A DNA stretch of 64,000 nucleotides, from positions 1-64,000 of the forward strand of contig JBNLFS010000048.1 of assembly GCA_050305635.1 (NCBI GenBank). The letters run 5' to 3'. The notes below the pieces were generated by a model. That model was given only the letters and a program-made list of their open reading frames with translations. It made no database searches and had not been told where the DNA came from. The DNA comes from Thiodiazotropha sp050305635. Lineage in GTDB: Bacteria; Pseudomonadota; Gammaproteobacteria; Chromatiales; Chromatiaceae. Every line of letters begins with the position of its first letter. The stretch's first letter is position 1. Positions 1 through 11,694 of this stretch are shown piece by piece. The translations under genes were made by a program, and so were the position numbers.

Positions 1-267
1 GTTCACCTGTGACACCTTGGTTTCGGCAACGTCCTTGGTGTAGACACCGCAGACTCCCACACCACGGGTATGTACATGCAACATCACCCGGGTTGCCTTC
101 TCCCTGTCCATGTTAAAGAAGGTTTCCAAAACCTGAACCACAAATTCCATGGGGGTATAGTCATCGTTCAGGATGATGACTTTGTACATCGAGGGTCGCT
201 TGAGTTTTGGTTTGGATTCCTCTACCGCCAGACCATCGTTGTGTTGAATCTGTTCTCTATCACTCAT
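1..267 (-). CDS. clpS: ATP-dependent Clp protease adapter ClpS, C-terminus cut by window edge
   Basis: Reading leftward from the ATG at 267 gives a ClpS protein of which 89 residues are visible before the window ends. The N-terminal tail is charged and flexible, followed by the ClpS core: YKVIILNDDYTPMEFVV (about residues 28-44), where NDDYTPMEF is the family signature for N-degron binding, then TFFNMDREKATRVMLHVH and GVCGVYTKDVAE. ClpS docks on the ClpA N-domain and delivers N-end-rule substrates to ClpAP. clpA would be expected just beyond the left edge. It is divergent from the cspD-like gene, the same arrangement as in enterobacteria. Recognition is firm; only the last residues are missing. 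Confidence 0.95.
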   Translation of the reverse strand, partial: MSDREQIQHNDGLAVEESKPKLKRPSMYKVIILNDDYTPMEFVVQVLETFFNMDREKATRVMLHVHTRGVGVCGVYTKDVAETKVSQVN

Positions 268-754
268 ATTGGGAGATTCTAGCAGGCTTGCAAGGCCTGA
301 AAAGTCAATTATTTTGTTGAAATCCAATACCTGCCCTGAAGACTTCAGAACCCATGTAAAGCCCTTGCCCAAGATCCTGAAAACGCTTCGTCCGGGATTT
401 CAGTGCGGGCATCGGCACTTAGCCCGCACGCGCCACTGCGGCTATTCGCACTTTGACTGAGACACCCCCGAAGCGGCAACATCACACCCATCGTCGACGA
501 ATGCGACGCAGTTGGCGGATTGCGAAAACCGTCCTGGCATCCTGAACCGATCGATGATTGCGTGGTGCAGCATGCTTGGACCGTCGTCGACGCGCACCGG
601 CCTGAATAACGTTCAAATTAATTACCACGAATCTGGATCCTGCAACAAGCTTTGACCGGCAATTCTATTAAGGGAAAACTACGATAAATCGGTCAAATCT
701 GTTAGGGAAAATACCAATAAAACACGACTATTTTTCTGAAAAGTCAGATAGTTG

Positions 755-782
755 TTGACCGGGAAATATTGCACACTATACT
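755..782 (+). promoter_or_regulatory. candidate sigma70 promoter upstream of the cspD-like gene
   Basis: TTGACC at 755-760, a 16-nt spacer and TATACT at 777-782 make a good sigma70 match. It lies about 340 nt before the cold-shock gene, so the transcript would have a long leader; cold-shock mRNAs often have long 5' UTRs. The rest of the gap between clpS and cspD (268-1122) shows no convincing gene except the small reading frame at 802-921. Confidence 0.4.
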
Positions 783-801
783 TCACACTACAGTGTTGAG
801 A

Positions 802-921
802 ATGGTTCCGATTAGAAGAACGAAACACGGATTTGAGCTGTTATTTGACAGCCTGAAGAATTTTTCCAAAGGCCGGTCCTTGGATGGGTGGACGGAGCAG
901 CAACAAGCCGCTCTGAAATAA
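802..921 (+). CDS. possible 39-residue leader peptide upstream of cspD
   Basis: A short frame runs from ATG 802 to TAA 919-921 and would give a basic, Gln-rich peptide beginning MVPIRRTKHGFELLF and ending WTEQQQAALK. It starts about 20 nt after the candidate -10 element at 777-782, in the leader of the cspD-like transcript. There is no strong ribosome binding site. It may be a genuine small protein, a leader peptide, or just structured 5' UTR. I recognise no family. Confidence 0.25.
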   Translation: MVPIRRTKHGFELLFDSLKNFSKGRSLDGWTEQQQAALK

Positions 922-1122
922 CAATGCAGGTGTTGCTTGATTGAGTAGTTGATGTATCGCAAGCGAATTGTTAGGGCTCTTCCGAACGATTTCGCAAATG
1001 GGTAACAGGGAATGTTTGCCTCATTGCGTCACTTTTATCATCTCTTCGAGTACCGACAGGCAACGACTGCAACCTCTCCGCTTTCCAAGACCCAATCGAT
1101 ACATGTTTGAGGAGTACTAGCT

Positions 1123-1344
1123 ATGGCGACTGGAGTCGTAAAGTGGTTTAACAACGCCAAGGGCTACGGTTTTGTAACCCCAGAAAATGGAGACCAGGAT
1201 GTATTCGTCCATTTTTCTTCCATTGAAATGGATGGATATAAGACCCTGAAAGAGGGTCAAAAGGTTCAATTCGAGATCAGTCAGGGCCCTAAAGGTCTGC
1301 ATGCAACCAACATCCAACGGGTTGCGGGAAACGATCAGTCCTGA
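1123..1344 (+). CDS. cspD: cold-shock domain protein, CspD-like
   Basis: A 73-residue single cold-shock domain. RNP1 (KGYGFVTPE, about residues 13-21) and RNP2 (DVFVHFSSI, about 26-34) are intact, so it should bind single-stranded RNA or DNA as a small beta barrel. A ribosome site TGAGGAG lies just upstream of the ATG. Position beside divergent clpS is the usual location of cspD, which in E. coli is a stationary-phase inhibitor of replication initiation; sequence alone does not separate CspD from other Csp proteins. The gene is monocistronic, with its own terminator. Confidence 0.93.
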   Translation: MATGVVKWFNNAKGYGFVTPENGDQDVFVHFSSIEMDGYKTLKEGQKVQFEISQGPKGLHATNIQRVAGNDQS

Positions 1345-1373
1345 TACTGCTCACTCATTCGATCTCTCATCAT

Positions 1374-1403
1374 AAAACCGGTGCTCCCGCACCGGTTTTT
1401 TTA
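1374..1403 (+). terminator. rho-independent terminator of cspD
   Basis: An 11-bp perfect stem (AAAACCGGTGC at 1374-1384 pairing with 1389-1399) with a TCCC loop is followed by a run of T. It sits 30 nt after the cspD stop codon. Confidence 0.9.
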
Positions 1404-1649
1404 TGCGGTATTCGCAGCGCCCCCTCCGACCGGTAAGCCGACCCGGGACCAGCGGACATCTGACATCTCATCCCACTACCCTGTGAGCCGGATGCATTCC
1501 CCCCCTGAGCGTGGGAGAGAGAGCCGCGACTGATGGTAGTGCCTGTCGCATATCAGAATCATCTCTCGGCAGAAGCGGGCATACCGGGAACATGATTTCG
1601 ACAAACGCCGAGGTCCTAGTAGAATTTCCATCGAATCTTCAACGACCTG

Positions 1650-2264
1650 ATGTCAACCAGACTTTATCTCATGCTTTTGCTGTTCAACAAACCCTACGGG
1701 GTGCTCTGCCAGTTCACCGACGCAGAAGGCCGCGCCACTCTGGCGGACTACATACCGGTCCCCGGGGTCTATGTCGCGGGTCGACTCGACCGGGACAGCG
1801 AAGGCCTGGTTCTGCTCACCGATGACGGCCGGCTGCAGCACCGCCTGACCCATCCGGACAAGAAGACCTGGAAGACCTACTGGGTACAGGTGGAGGGCCT
1901 GCCCGAAGAGAGTGCATTGGAAAACCTGAGACAGGGCGTGACGCTCAAAGACGGACCTACCCGACCGGCTCGGGTCAGGCGTCTCGATACGCCCCCGGAA
2001 CTGTGGCCCCGGGATCCTCCGATCCGCACGCGCATCAGCATACCCACCCAGTGGCTGGAAATCGGCCTGCAGGAGGGGCGCAATCGCCAGATTCGCCGTA
2101 TGACCGCAGCGGTGGGATATCCGACCCTGCGACTGGTCAGGGTGGCGATCGGTTCCCATCGGCTGAAACATCTGCAACCCGGCGAATGGATCAAAGTGTT
2201 ATCCTCCCCGGTTTCCGAAAAACCCCCCTCGAGCAAGAAACATCGCAATGGCAGACAAACATAA
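1650..2264 (+). CDS. rluE: 23S rRNA pseudouridine synthase, RluE type
   Basis: A 204-residue RsuA/RluB/E/F-family pseudouridine synthase without an N-terminal S4 domain. The opening LLFNKPYGVLCQFTD and the catalytic motif GRLDRDSEGLVLLTDDG (Asp in GRLD) are diagnostic, and QEGRNRQIRRMTAAVG is the conserved C-terminal motif. E. coli RluE makes pseudouridine 2457 in 23S rRNA. ATG 1650 or ATG 1671 could be the start; both leave the domain intact. The 3' end overlaps mnmA by 17 nt, implying co-transcription. The clustering with mnmA, hflD and purB echoes the E. coli locus. Confidence 0.92.
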   Translation: MSTRLYLMLLLFNKPYGVLCQFTDAEGRATLADYIPVPGVYVAGRLDRDSEGLVLLTDDGRLQHRLTHPDKKTWKTYWVQVEGLPEESALENLRQGVTLKDGPTRPARVRRLDTPPELWPRDPPIRTRISIPTQWLEIGLQEGRNRQIRRMTAAVGYPTLRLVRVAIGSHRLKHLQPGEWIKVLSSPVSEKPPSSKKHRNGRQT

Positions 2265-3351
2265 GGTGATCGTGGGCCTTTCGGGCGGGGTGGACTCGTC
2301 GGTTGCGGCGCTCCTCCTGAAACAGCAGGGCCATGCGGTCGAAGGCCTGTTCATGAAGAACTGGGAAGAGGATGACGATGAGGCCTACTGCTCCGCCGCG
2401 GAGGACCTTGCCGATGCCCAGGCCGTTGCGGACCGGTTGGAAATCCCCCTGCATACGGTGAATTTCTCTGCTGAATACTGGGACCGGGTATTCGCCTATT
2501 TTCTCGAGGAATACCAGGCCGGTCGCACACCCAATCCGGATGTATTGTGCAACCGGGAGATCAAGTTCAAGGCCTTTCTCGAGCATGCCTTGGATTTTCT
2601 TGGAGCCGAAGCCATCGCCACCGGGCACTACGCCGCGCTGGAGTCCACCGCCCGGGCTCATTGCATGCTGCGGGCCCGGGATGAGGACAAGGATCAGACC
2701 TACTTCCTCTACATGCTCGATCAGCATCCCCTGTCTCGCACCCACTTTCCCTTGGGTCAGCTCAACAAGCAGGCGGTCAGAAAACTGGCTGAGGATGCGG
2801 GTTTTCCCAACCACAAAAAGAAGGACAGCACGGGGATCTGCTTCATTGGTGAACGCAAATTCCGGGAGTTTCTGCAGCGCTACCTGCCCGCCACTCCCGG
2901 CCTGATCGAGGATCCCCAGGGAAACGTACTGGGACAGCATCAGGGCCTAATGTATTACACATTGGGACAACGCCAGGGTCTCGGCATCGGGGGTCGCAAG
3001 GACTCAGCGGAGGCGCCCTGGTTCGTGGCCGCCAAGGATCTGACACGCAATGTATTGATTGCCGTGCAGGGACATGAGCATCCCTTGTTGCTTTGCGATG
3101 AGATCGAATGCGGACAGTTGCATTGGGTTGCCGGCCAGCCTCCCAATGCCGGTGAGGTCTACCTGGCGCGCATTCGGCATCGCCAGCCCCTGCAACCCTG
3201 CCGCATCGTCGACCTGCAGGATGCGCACTGCCGGATATGTTTCGAAGCACCTCAACGGGCGGCCACCCCCGGCCAGTCCCTGGTGCTGTACCGGGATCGG
3301 GAGTGCCTGGGCGGGGGTATCATCGAGACCACCAATGCCCCCACCCCATAG
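2248..3351 (+). CDS. mnmA: tRNA-specific 2-thiouridylase MnmA
   Basis: A 367-residue protein of normal MnmA length. The PP-loop SGGVDSSVAALLL (about 11-23) binds ATP, and the two redox cysteines are in CNREIKF (about residue 100) and STGICFIGERKF (about 197). It thiolates U34 of tRNA-Lys, -Glu and -Gln, taking sulfur from a Tus-type relay. It overlaps rluE by 17 nt and precedes hflD, the order seen in many gammaproteobacteria. Confidence 0.97.
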   Translation: MADKHKVIVGLSGGVDSSVAALLLKQQGHAVEGLFMKNWEEDDDEAYCSAAEDLADAQAVADRLEIPLHTVNFSAEYWDRVFAYFLEEYQAGRTPNPDVLCNREIKFKAFLEHALDFLGAEAIATGHYAALESTARAHCMLRARDEDKDQTYFLYMLDQHPLSRTHFPLGQLNKQAVRKLAEDAGFPNHKKKDSTGICFIGERKFREFLQRYLPATPGLIEDPQGNVLGQHQGLMYYTLGQRQGLGIGGRKDSAEAPWFVAAKDLTRNVLIAVQGHEHPLLLCDEIECGQLHWVAGQPPNAGEVYLARIRHRQPLQPCRIVDLQDAHCRICFEAPQRAATPGQSLVLYRDRECLGGGIIETTNAPTP

Positions 3352-3447
3352 ACCATGTGCATCCGCTGGGCGCGGATCGGCAGCCGTAGCGGCGCTCGGC
3401 GGGTATGTTATGATTGTCGGTTTGATCAGCGCTGACCCTCACCAAGC

Positions 3448-4068
3448 ATGAAGTACCAAGACAGTGACCGCGCGATGGCGCTTGCAGGCATCTATCAGGC
3501 CGCCAGCCTGGTGCAGCAGGTGGCGCGCCGGGGTATGCCGCACAGCGACAGTTTCGCGGCAAGCATCCACAGCCTGTTTCAGCTCGAAGCTCCTTCGGTG
3601 GCCGGGGTGTTCGGTGATATCCACGGGATCGCCCAGGGACTGCGTCTCGCCTACAAGCAGTTGAGTGGCGTCGTGTCCCGGGATGATGAACTGACCCGCT
3701 ACCTGCTCAACCTGATCCAGCTGGAACGCAAACTCAGCCGTCAGGGCGAACGTCTGAACCGCATCCGCGACGGCATCACCACCGCGACCGTGCGGCTGGC
3801 CCATTTTCCCGAGACCCACAGCAACATCCTCGCCGCGCTGGCGGATATCTACGCGGAAAACATCAGCACCCTGAAACCCCGCATCATGGTCAGTGGCGAG
3901 ACGATCTACCTGCAGAACAGCGATAACGTGAATAAAATCCGCGCCCTGCTGCTGTCCGGCATCCGCTGCGCCATGCTCTGGCGTCAGACCGGAGGCCGTC
4001 GACGTCAGCTGCTGTTCAGCCGCTCGCACTATGTGGACAGCCTGAAGCTGATACTGGACCGCATGTAA
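3448..4068 (+). CDS. hflD: HflD family lysogenization regulator homologue
   Basis: A 206-residue, mostly helical protein, opening YQDSDRAMALAGIYQAASLV and containing TRYLLNLIQLERKLS, typical of HflD (DUF489). In E. coli, HflD is a peripheral inner-membrane protein that binds lambda CII and lowers lysogenization frequency; its host role is unclear. It follows mnmA by about 95 nt, the conserved position. Assignment rests on sequence pattern plus gene order. Confidence 0.93.
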   Translation: MKYQDSDRAMALAGIYQAASLVQQVARRGMPHSDSFAASIHSLFQLEAPSVAGVFGDIHGIAQGLRLAYKQLSGVVSRDDELTRYLLNLIQLERKLSRQGERLNRIRDGITTATVRLAHFPETHSNILAALADIYAENISTLKPRIMVSGETIYLQNSDNVNKIRALLLSGIRCAMLWRQTGGRRRQLLFSRSHYVDSLKLILDRM

Positions 4069-4262
4069 CTCATGCGCCCCAGTCGGTGCCGCGGCGAATG
4101 ACCGGCTGGCACTTGGTGATCCCCCTGTCACGGTTTATGATGCACTGAACAAAAAAGCCCTCTCCCGGGCATATCGTCTTGCTTCCGTTCAGGGCAGAAA
4201 GCATAAACATTCTTAACTTAATATTATAACTTATTGTTATTAAACAAATTCAGGAGACCCGA

Positions 4263-6914
<2,652 letters not shown>

Positions 6915-6928
6915 CGGCTCACTCCAAA

Positions 6929-7043
6929 GTCTTGTTCCCACGCTCTGCGTGGGAACACAGACACAGGCCCGGCGGACCACGTAGATCTAATCGGTACCTT
7001 TTGGCTTGGGTATGCATTCCCACGCAGAGCGTGGGAACGAGAC
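6929..7043. repeat. pair of inverted REP-like hairpin repeats
   Basis: Two copies of a hairpin unit, TTCCCACGCTCTGCGTGGGAA at 6935-6955 and its mirror at 7017-7037, face each other about 60 bp apart just after acnA. Each copy is itself a palindrome with 9-bp arms. Flanking GTCTTG and CGAGAC also pair, so the whole is an inverted repeat. Such units are widespread intergenic repeats of gammaproteobacteria. Confidence 0.85.
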
Positions 7044-7077
7044 AATATCATCCCACTGTGCTTCGCATTCTGCCGGA

Positions 7078-7189
7078 TCCCGGGTTCCACTTAGTTTCAC
7101 CCGTGGCTACAGTGTGATGCTCGCTCCTTTTGAGGTTCCCGTAAGACCCGAGCAGCGTAGCCCGGGTGCAGCGAAGCGGAACCCGGGAA
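7078..7189. repeat. BIME-like inverted repeat, copy 1
   Basis: The left arm at 7078-7110 begins TCCCGGGTTCCACTTAG and the right arm at 7157-7189 begins GTAGCCCGGGTGCAGCG. The right arm is nearly the reverse complement of the left. The same element occurs at 28242-28348, and a single arm occurs at 28666-28697. No protein is encoded in 6915-7320. A TATAAT at 7278-7283, close before purB, may be its -10 element. Confidence 0.85.
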
Positions 7190-7320
7190 CAACCCTCTGG
7201 AGCTCCGGGACTGGCGGTGATTGGCGTGTATTCGCAGTTATTCTTCGCTTAAGTAAGTGCCATTGACATTAAGCGGGTATAATCCCTGTTTTTCTCAGAA
7301 TCATTCGGACAGTCATCATC

Positions 7321-8688
7321 ATGCAACTCTCAACCCTCACCGCAGTCTCCCCCATCGACGGCCGCTACGGCAGCAAATCGGAAAGCCTGCGCCCGATCTT
7401 CAGTGAATTCGGCCTGATCCGTCACCGGGTCACCGTTGAGATCCGCTGGCTCCAGGCCCTGGCCGGTCATCACGAAATCCTCGAGATACCCACCCTCAGC
7501 GAACATGCCCACAACATCCTCAACGGGATCGTGGACAACTTCAGCGAGGAGGACGCCCGGCGCATCAAGAACATCGAGCGCACCACCAACCACGATGTGA
7601 AGGCGGTGGAGTATTTCCTCAAGGAGAAGATTGCCGGCAACGAGGAACTCGAGAACATCAGCGAATTCATCCATTTCGCCTGCACCTCCGAGGACATCAA
7701 CAACCTCTCTCATGCGTTGATGCTGCGCGAGGGGCGCGGTCAGGTCCTGTTGCCGCAGATCGATGAGGTCATCGACGGAATCCGCCAACTGGCCCAGACC
7801 CTGGCCGACCAGCCCATGCTCAGCCGCACCCACGGCCAACCCGCCTCCCCCACCACCCTGGGCAAGGAGATGGCCAACGTGGTCTATCGTCTGCAGCGTC
7901 AGCGCGACCAGATCGCCGCCACCGAACTGCTGGGCAAGATCAATGGCGCGGTGGGCAACTACAATGCCCATCTGGCCGCCTATCCGAACATCGACTGGGC
8001 CGGGTTCGCCAAGCAGTTCGTCGAGAGTCTCGGCATCAAGTGGAACCCCTACACCATCCAGATCGAGCCCCATGACTACATCGCCGAGCTGTTCCATGCA
8101 CTCAGCCGGCTCAACACCATACTCATCGATTTCTGCCGCGATGTGTGGAGCTACATCTCCCTGGGCTATTTCAAGCAGAAGACCATTGCGGGGGAAGTGG
8201 GCTCCTCCACCATGCCGCACAAGGTCAACCCGATCGATTTCGAAAACGCCGAAGGCAATTTGGGCATCGCCAACGCGCTGCTCGATCACCTGGCCAACAA
8301 GCTGCCGATCTCTCGCTGGCAGCGGGACCTGACCGACTCCACGGTGCTGCGCAATCTGGGTGTGGGATTCGCGCACAGCAGCATCGCCCTGCAATCCCTG
8401 TTGCGCGGACTGAGCAAGCTGGAGGCCAACCCGGAGGCCATGCTGGCGGACCTGGATAGCAATTGGGAGGTGCTGGCGGAGCCGATCCAGACGGTGATGC
8501 GCCGTTACGGCATCGAAAAGCCCTATGAGAAACTCAAGGAGCTGACCCGGGGTCAACGCATCACCCCCGAGCAGCTGGCGAGCTTCGTGGAGGGCCTGGA
8601 GATACCCGATAACGCCAAGGAGACCCTGAAACGCATGACCCCCATGAACTACATCGGCAATGCCCGGGAACAGGCCTCGAATATCTGA
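7321..8688 (+). CDS. purB: adenylosuccinate lyase PurB
   Basis: A 455-residue fumarase/aspartase-superfamily lyase acting twice in purine synthesis: cleaving SAICAR and adenylosuccinate to release fumarate. The superfamily signature is GSSTMPHKVNPIDFENAEGN near residue 295, with TSEDINN near 122 and RTHGQPASPTT near 168. It is the E. coli-type PurB, which starts LSTLTAVSPIDGRYG. A TATAAT at 7278-7283 could be the -10 of its promoter. It is followed 11 nt later by roxA. Confidence 0.97.
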   Translation: MQLSTLTAVSPIDGRYGSKSESLRPIFSEFGLIRHRVTVEIRWLQALAGHHEILEIPTLSEHAHNILNGIVDNFSEEDARRIKNIERTTNHDVKAVEYFLKEKIAGNEELENISEFIHFACTSEDINNLSHALMLREGRGQVLLPQIDEVIDGIRQLAQTLADQPMLSRTHGQPASPTTLGKEMANVVYRLQRQRDQIAATELLGKINGAVGNYNAHLAAYPNIDWAGFAKQFVESLGIKWNPYTIQIEPHDYIAELFHALSRLNTILIDFCRDVWSYISLGYFKQKTIAGEVGSSTMPHKVNPIDFENAEGNLGIANALLDHLANKLPISRWQRDLTDSTVLRNLGVGFAHSSIALQSLLRGLSKLEANPEAMLADLDSNWEVLAEPIQTVMRRYGIEKPYEKLKELTRGQRITPEQLASFVEGLEIPDNAKETLKRMTPMNYIGNAREQASNI

Positions 8689-8699
8689 ATCCAACCACC

Positions 8700-9878
8700 A
8701 TGCTACCGGAATTACACTTCCCTCACGGACTCGATGCGGAAAAGTTCCTCACCCGCTACTGGCAGAAGAAACCCCTGCTGTTTCGCCAGGCGCTGAAAGG
8801 GTATCAATGCCCGCTGGAGCCGGACGATCTTGCGGGCATGGCCTGTGAAGCGGAGATCGAGTCCCGCCTGGTGCTGGAGAAACACGGCGCCTCCCCCTGG
8901 GAGGCCCGCTATGGCCCCTTCGACGAGACCACATTCAGCAGCCTCCCCGAGACCCACTGGACACTCCTGGTACAGGATGTGGACAAACATATGCCCGAGG
9001 TGGCGCGGCTGATTGAATACTTCCGTTTCATACCCGATTGGCGGTTGGATGATGTGATGGTGAGCTACGCGGTGGACCAGGGCTCGGTCGGCCCGCACAC
9101 CGATGACTACGATGTGTTTCTGTTCCAGGCCAAGGGCAAACGGCGTTGGAAGATCAGCACCCGGCCGGTGGCGGAAGAGGAGTACATTCCGGGGCTCGAT
9201 CTGCGCATCATGCCCAACTTCGAGGCTGAGGAGGAGTGGTTGCTGGAACCGGGCGACATGCTCTACCTGCCGCCTAACGTGGCGCACTGGGGCATCGCCG
9301 AGGGCGAGGCCATGACCTGTTCCGTGGGCTTTCGCGCACCCTCCTGGCTGGACCTGGCGAATGCCTGGATCGAGTCGGGACTCGGCGGCTGCCTACCCCG
9401 CCAGCGCTACCGGGACCCGCCCCTGCATCCCCAGAACGCACCGGCGGAGATTCATCCCGAGGCGCTGGAACAGTTCAAAACCCACCTCAGGCAGTGCCTG
9501 GCGGAACTGGATGAAGATCCCAGCTGGTTCGGGCGCTTTGTCACCGAGACCAAGGAGCATCTGCAGGTATTCCCGGAATCCGATCCGCTCTCGGAACAGG
9601 ATTTCCTCACCCGTTTTCGCCAGTGCTCAGTGATTCATCGCAACAGCTGCAGCCGATTCGCCTTCAGCCGGTTTGGACAGAACGGCGGGATAAGCCTCTT
9701 CGCCAACGGGGAGGCGTATCGGTTGCCGGCGCACCTGGGTGACTTTCTCCCGGTATTGACCCACTACCGGGAACTGCATTTCGGATACCTGCAGGAGTGG
9801 CTGGCGACACCCGAGGTGAGCGCCCTGCTGTGTCGTCTGCATAACGACGGTCATCTGCTTTTCCCCGATGAGCAATAA
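8700..9878 (+). CDS. roxA: ribosomal protein uL16 arginine hydroxylase RoxA (YcfD)
   Basis: A 392-residue JmjC/cupin 2-oxoglutarate- and Fe(II)-dependent oxygenase. The iron triad is visible as GPHTDDYDVF (His133, Asp135) and LPPNVAHWG (His196). The N-terminus contains FLTRYWQKKPLLFRQAL, typical of YcfD/RoxA. The family hydroxylates an arginine of ribosomal protein L16. The C-terminal half carries the dimerisation and winged-helix regions of this family. It lies 11 nt after purB and overlaps the next gene by 11 nt, so the three are likely co-transcribed. Confidence 0.92.
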   Translation: MLPELHFPHGLDAEKFLTRYWQKKPLLFRQALKGYQCPLEPDDLAGMACEAEIESRLVLEKHGASPWEARYGPFDETTFSSLPETHWTLLVQDVDKHMPEVARLIEYFRFIPDWRLDDVMVSYAVDQGSVGPHTDDYDVFLFQAKGKRRWKISTRPVAEEEYIPGLDLRIMPNFEAEEEWLLEPGDMLYLPPNVAHWGIAEGEAMTCSVGFRAPSWLDLANAWIESGLGGCLPRQRYRDPPLHPQNAPAEIHPEALEQFKTHLRQCLAELDEDPSWFGRFVTETKEHLQVFPESDPLSEQDFLTRFRQCSVIHRNSCSRFAFSRFGQNGGISLFANGEAYRLPAHLGDFLPVLTHYRELHFGYLQEWLATPEVSALLCRLHNDGHLLFPDEQ

Positions 9879-10824
9879 CGCCTACACCATCCGCCCGGCA
9901 CGCTGGCCGGAAGAGCGGGCTCTGCTGGCGAGTGTCCGGGAGCCGGTGTTCATTGCCGAACAGGGCGTCCCCGCCGAGCTTGAGTGGGATGACGACGATC
10001 TCATCGCCTACCATCTGCTGGCCCTGGATGAGCACCAGCGGCCGATCGGATCGGCCCGTCTGCTGGGCAGTGGTCAGATCGGGCGCATGGCGGTGCTGCC
10101 GCAATGGCGCAACCGGGGAATCGGCACCGCGCTACTGATGGCGTTGCTGGAAGAAGCCGACCAGCGAGCGCTCGACCGGCTGTTTCTGCATGCCCAGGTT
10201 CACGCGGTCCCATTCTATGAACGCCTGGGATTCGTGCCCCTGGGAGAGGTCTACCTGGAGGCGGGCATACCCCACCGCAGCATGGAATTCCGCTTTACCG
10301 GTGAAACGGCCGGGCATGACCTGGAGCTGGCCACCCTGAGTGTGAGCGGAGAACGCTTCAGCCTCCAGCACATCGAAGACCACCAGATCCATACCACCCG
10401 GCTGATCCGTCAGGCCCGGCGCAGCCTGTGTCTGCTGAGTGCCGACCTGGATCCTTTGGTGTATGAACAACCGGCCTGTGTGGACGCCCTCAAGCAACTC
10501 GCCCTGAGATCCCGTTACAGCCAGATCCGTATCCTGCTGCAGGACAACCGGCGGGTCGTGCAACAGGGACACCGATGGGTGGATCTGGCACAGCGTCTCA
10601 CCTCGGCGATCGAAATTCGCAAACCCGCGGAGGAGCACATCGACCTGGAGGAAAATTTCCTGTTTGTCGATCACTGCGGCTACCTGCATCGACCACAGCG
10701 GGGTAATCTGTTCGCCACCGCCTGCTACAACGACCGGGTCCGGGTAAAGCGCATGGCCGAACTGTTCGAGGAGATCTGGGCCAGCGCCGTTCCGGACCGG
10801 GAACTCTCCCGCCTGCATTTATAA
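9868..10824 (+). CDS. GNAT acetyltransferase with an extra C-terminal domain
   Basis: Of 318 residues, the first 150 or so form a GNAT domain: the acetyl-CoA loop is in RMAVLPQWRNRGIGTALL (about 73-90) and the C-terminal AVPFYERLGFVPLGE is typical. Residues 160-318 form a second domain (starting near FSLQHIEDHQIHTTRLIRQA) with alternating strands and LVYEQPACVDALKQLALRS, which I recall as the DUF7931-type region found fused to GNAT domains; its role is unknown and a phospholipase-D-like fold is only a guess. It overlaps roxA by 11 nt. The substrate is unknown. Confidence 0.8.
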   Translation: MSNNAYTIRPARWPEERALLASVREPVFIAEQGVPAELEWDDDDLIAYHLLALDEHQRPIGSARLLGSGQIGRMAVLPQWRNRGIGTALLMALLEEADQRALDRLFLHAQVHAVPFYERLGFVPLGEVYLEAGIPHRSMEFRFTGETAGHDLELATLSVSGERFSLQHIEDHQIHTTRLIRQARRSLCLLSADLDPLVYEQPACVDALKQLALRSRYSQIRILLQDNRRVVQQGHRWVDLAQRLTSAIEIRKPAEEHIDLEENFLFVDHCGYLHRPQRGNLFATACYNDRVRVKRMAELFEEIWASAVPDRELSRLHL

Positions 10825-10851
10825 TAACCCGGCGGCAACGGTTGGACAGAA

Positions 10852-11448
10852 TCAGGCCCAGGTCTTCCTCAGTTCCGTTCGGTGCAGTGCCAGCCATTGC
10901 AACGCCATGATGATGCTGGTTGAGTTGGCCCGTCCCCCGTATAACTCGCCAATCGCCTCATCCGCGTCCATCACCACCACCCGGATGTCCTCCCCTTCAT
11001 GGTCGAGACCATGCACGCCACCGGCCCGGGAGGCATCCACTTCTCCGCAATAGAGTTTGATCCGGTCAACCGAGATCCCGGGACTGACCATGAATTCGCA
11101 GATCCTGAGCAGCCTGCCGATTTTACAATCAGCCTCCTCCAGGGCCTCTCGCCGGGCCACCGACTCTTCCGCCTCCCCGTTCGTCTGCAGACCGCCGATG
11201 GTCTCCAGCAGCCAGGGGGAGTCCAGGTACCCCACCGCCCCGATGCGGAACTGTTCCACCAGCACTACCTGGTCCCGCTTCGGGTCGTATAACAGGACCG
11301 ACACCGCACCGATCTCCTCGAGTCGCTCCCTTATCAGGGGCTGGCTCTCGCCACCCTGAAAGAGTTCGTGTTTGAGTTCGTAGCGATCCACCTTGAGAAA
11401 GCCCCGGAAGACGGGTTCGCGATTGAGGATCTGATAGTCGTAGTTCAT
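10852..11448 (-). CDS. nudF: ADP-ribose pyrophosphatase, NudF-like Nudix hydrolase
   Basis: A 198-residue Nudix protein. The Nudix box runs from GGLQTNGEAEESVARREALEE with the catalytic RE..EE retained; the usual Gly after it is Asp here (EEADCKI). The N-terminus YQILNREPVFRGFLKVDRYE and the C-terminal helix NSTSIIMALQWLALH match the NudF/TrgB ADP-sugar diphosphatase subfamily, which cleaves ADP-ribose to AMP and ribose-5-phosphate. It is convergent with the GNAT gene and divergent from exbB. Confidence 0.88.
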   Translation of the reverse strand: MNYDYQILNREPVFRGFLKVDRYELKHELFQGGESQPLIRERLEEIGAVSVLLYDPKRDQVVLVEQFRIGAVGYLDSPWLLETIGGLQTNGEAEESVARREALEEADCKIGRLLRICEFMVSPGISVDRIKLYCGEVDASRAGGVHGLDHEGEDIRVVVMDADEAIGELYGGRANSTSIIMALQWLALHRTELRKTWA

Positions 11449-11694
11449 TGCAAATCGTAATTCCTTTGGGGTTAGCAGCCTGTTAGACCCGCTGCGCGAT
11501 CTGCCACAGATTACGCGATTTCACACAGTTTTCCACCCAGGCCGCGTGACCAATGAGTGTCATTTCAACAACTTATGAGCTGGCCCCGTTATTGCTTTTG
11601 AAGCGGACGGACTCGTGCGTCTAAACCGGGGGGCTTTCCGCTCAACAGCGGGGCGCGAGATGACACTGACAGAGCGTAGCAAAACGGACTCATT

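Noticed and set aside
3448..4068. hflD as part of a phage-host control system with this prophage
   Set aside because: HflD acts on lambda CII in E. coli, but the prophage regulator here is of the unrelated CP76 family, and hflD is in its conserved backbone place. Coincidence is the simpler reading.
6929..7189. CRISPR array
   Set aside because: Only two or three inverted palindromic units with unequal spacing, not regular direct repeats with unique spacers. No CRISPR array is seen anywhere in the window.
7263..7283. Full sigma70 promoter TTGACA...TATAAT before purB
   Set aside because: The two hexamers are only 9 nt apart, too short for a promoter pair; only the TATAAT is kept as a possible -10.
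7330..8694. 454-codon frame on the minus strand
   Set aside because: Mirror frame of purB, which is certain. No ribosome site or recognisable motif.
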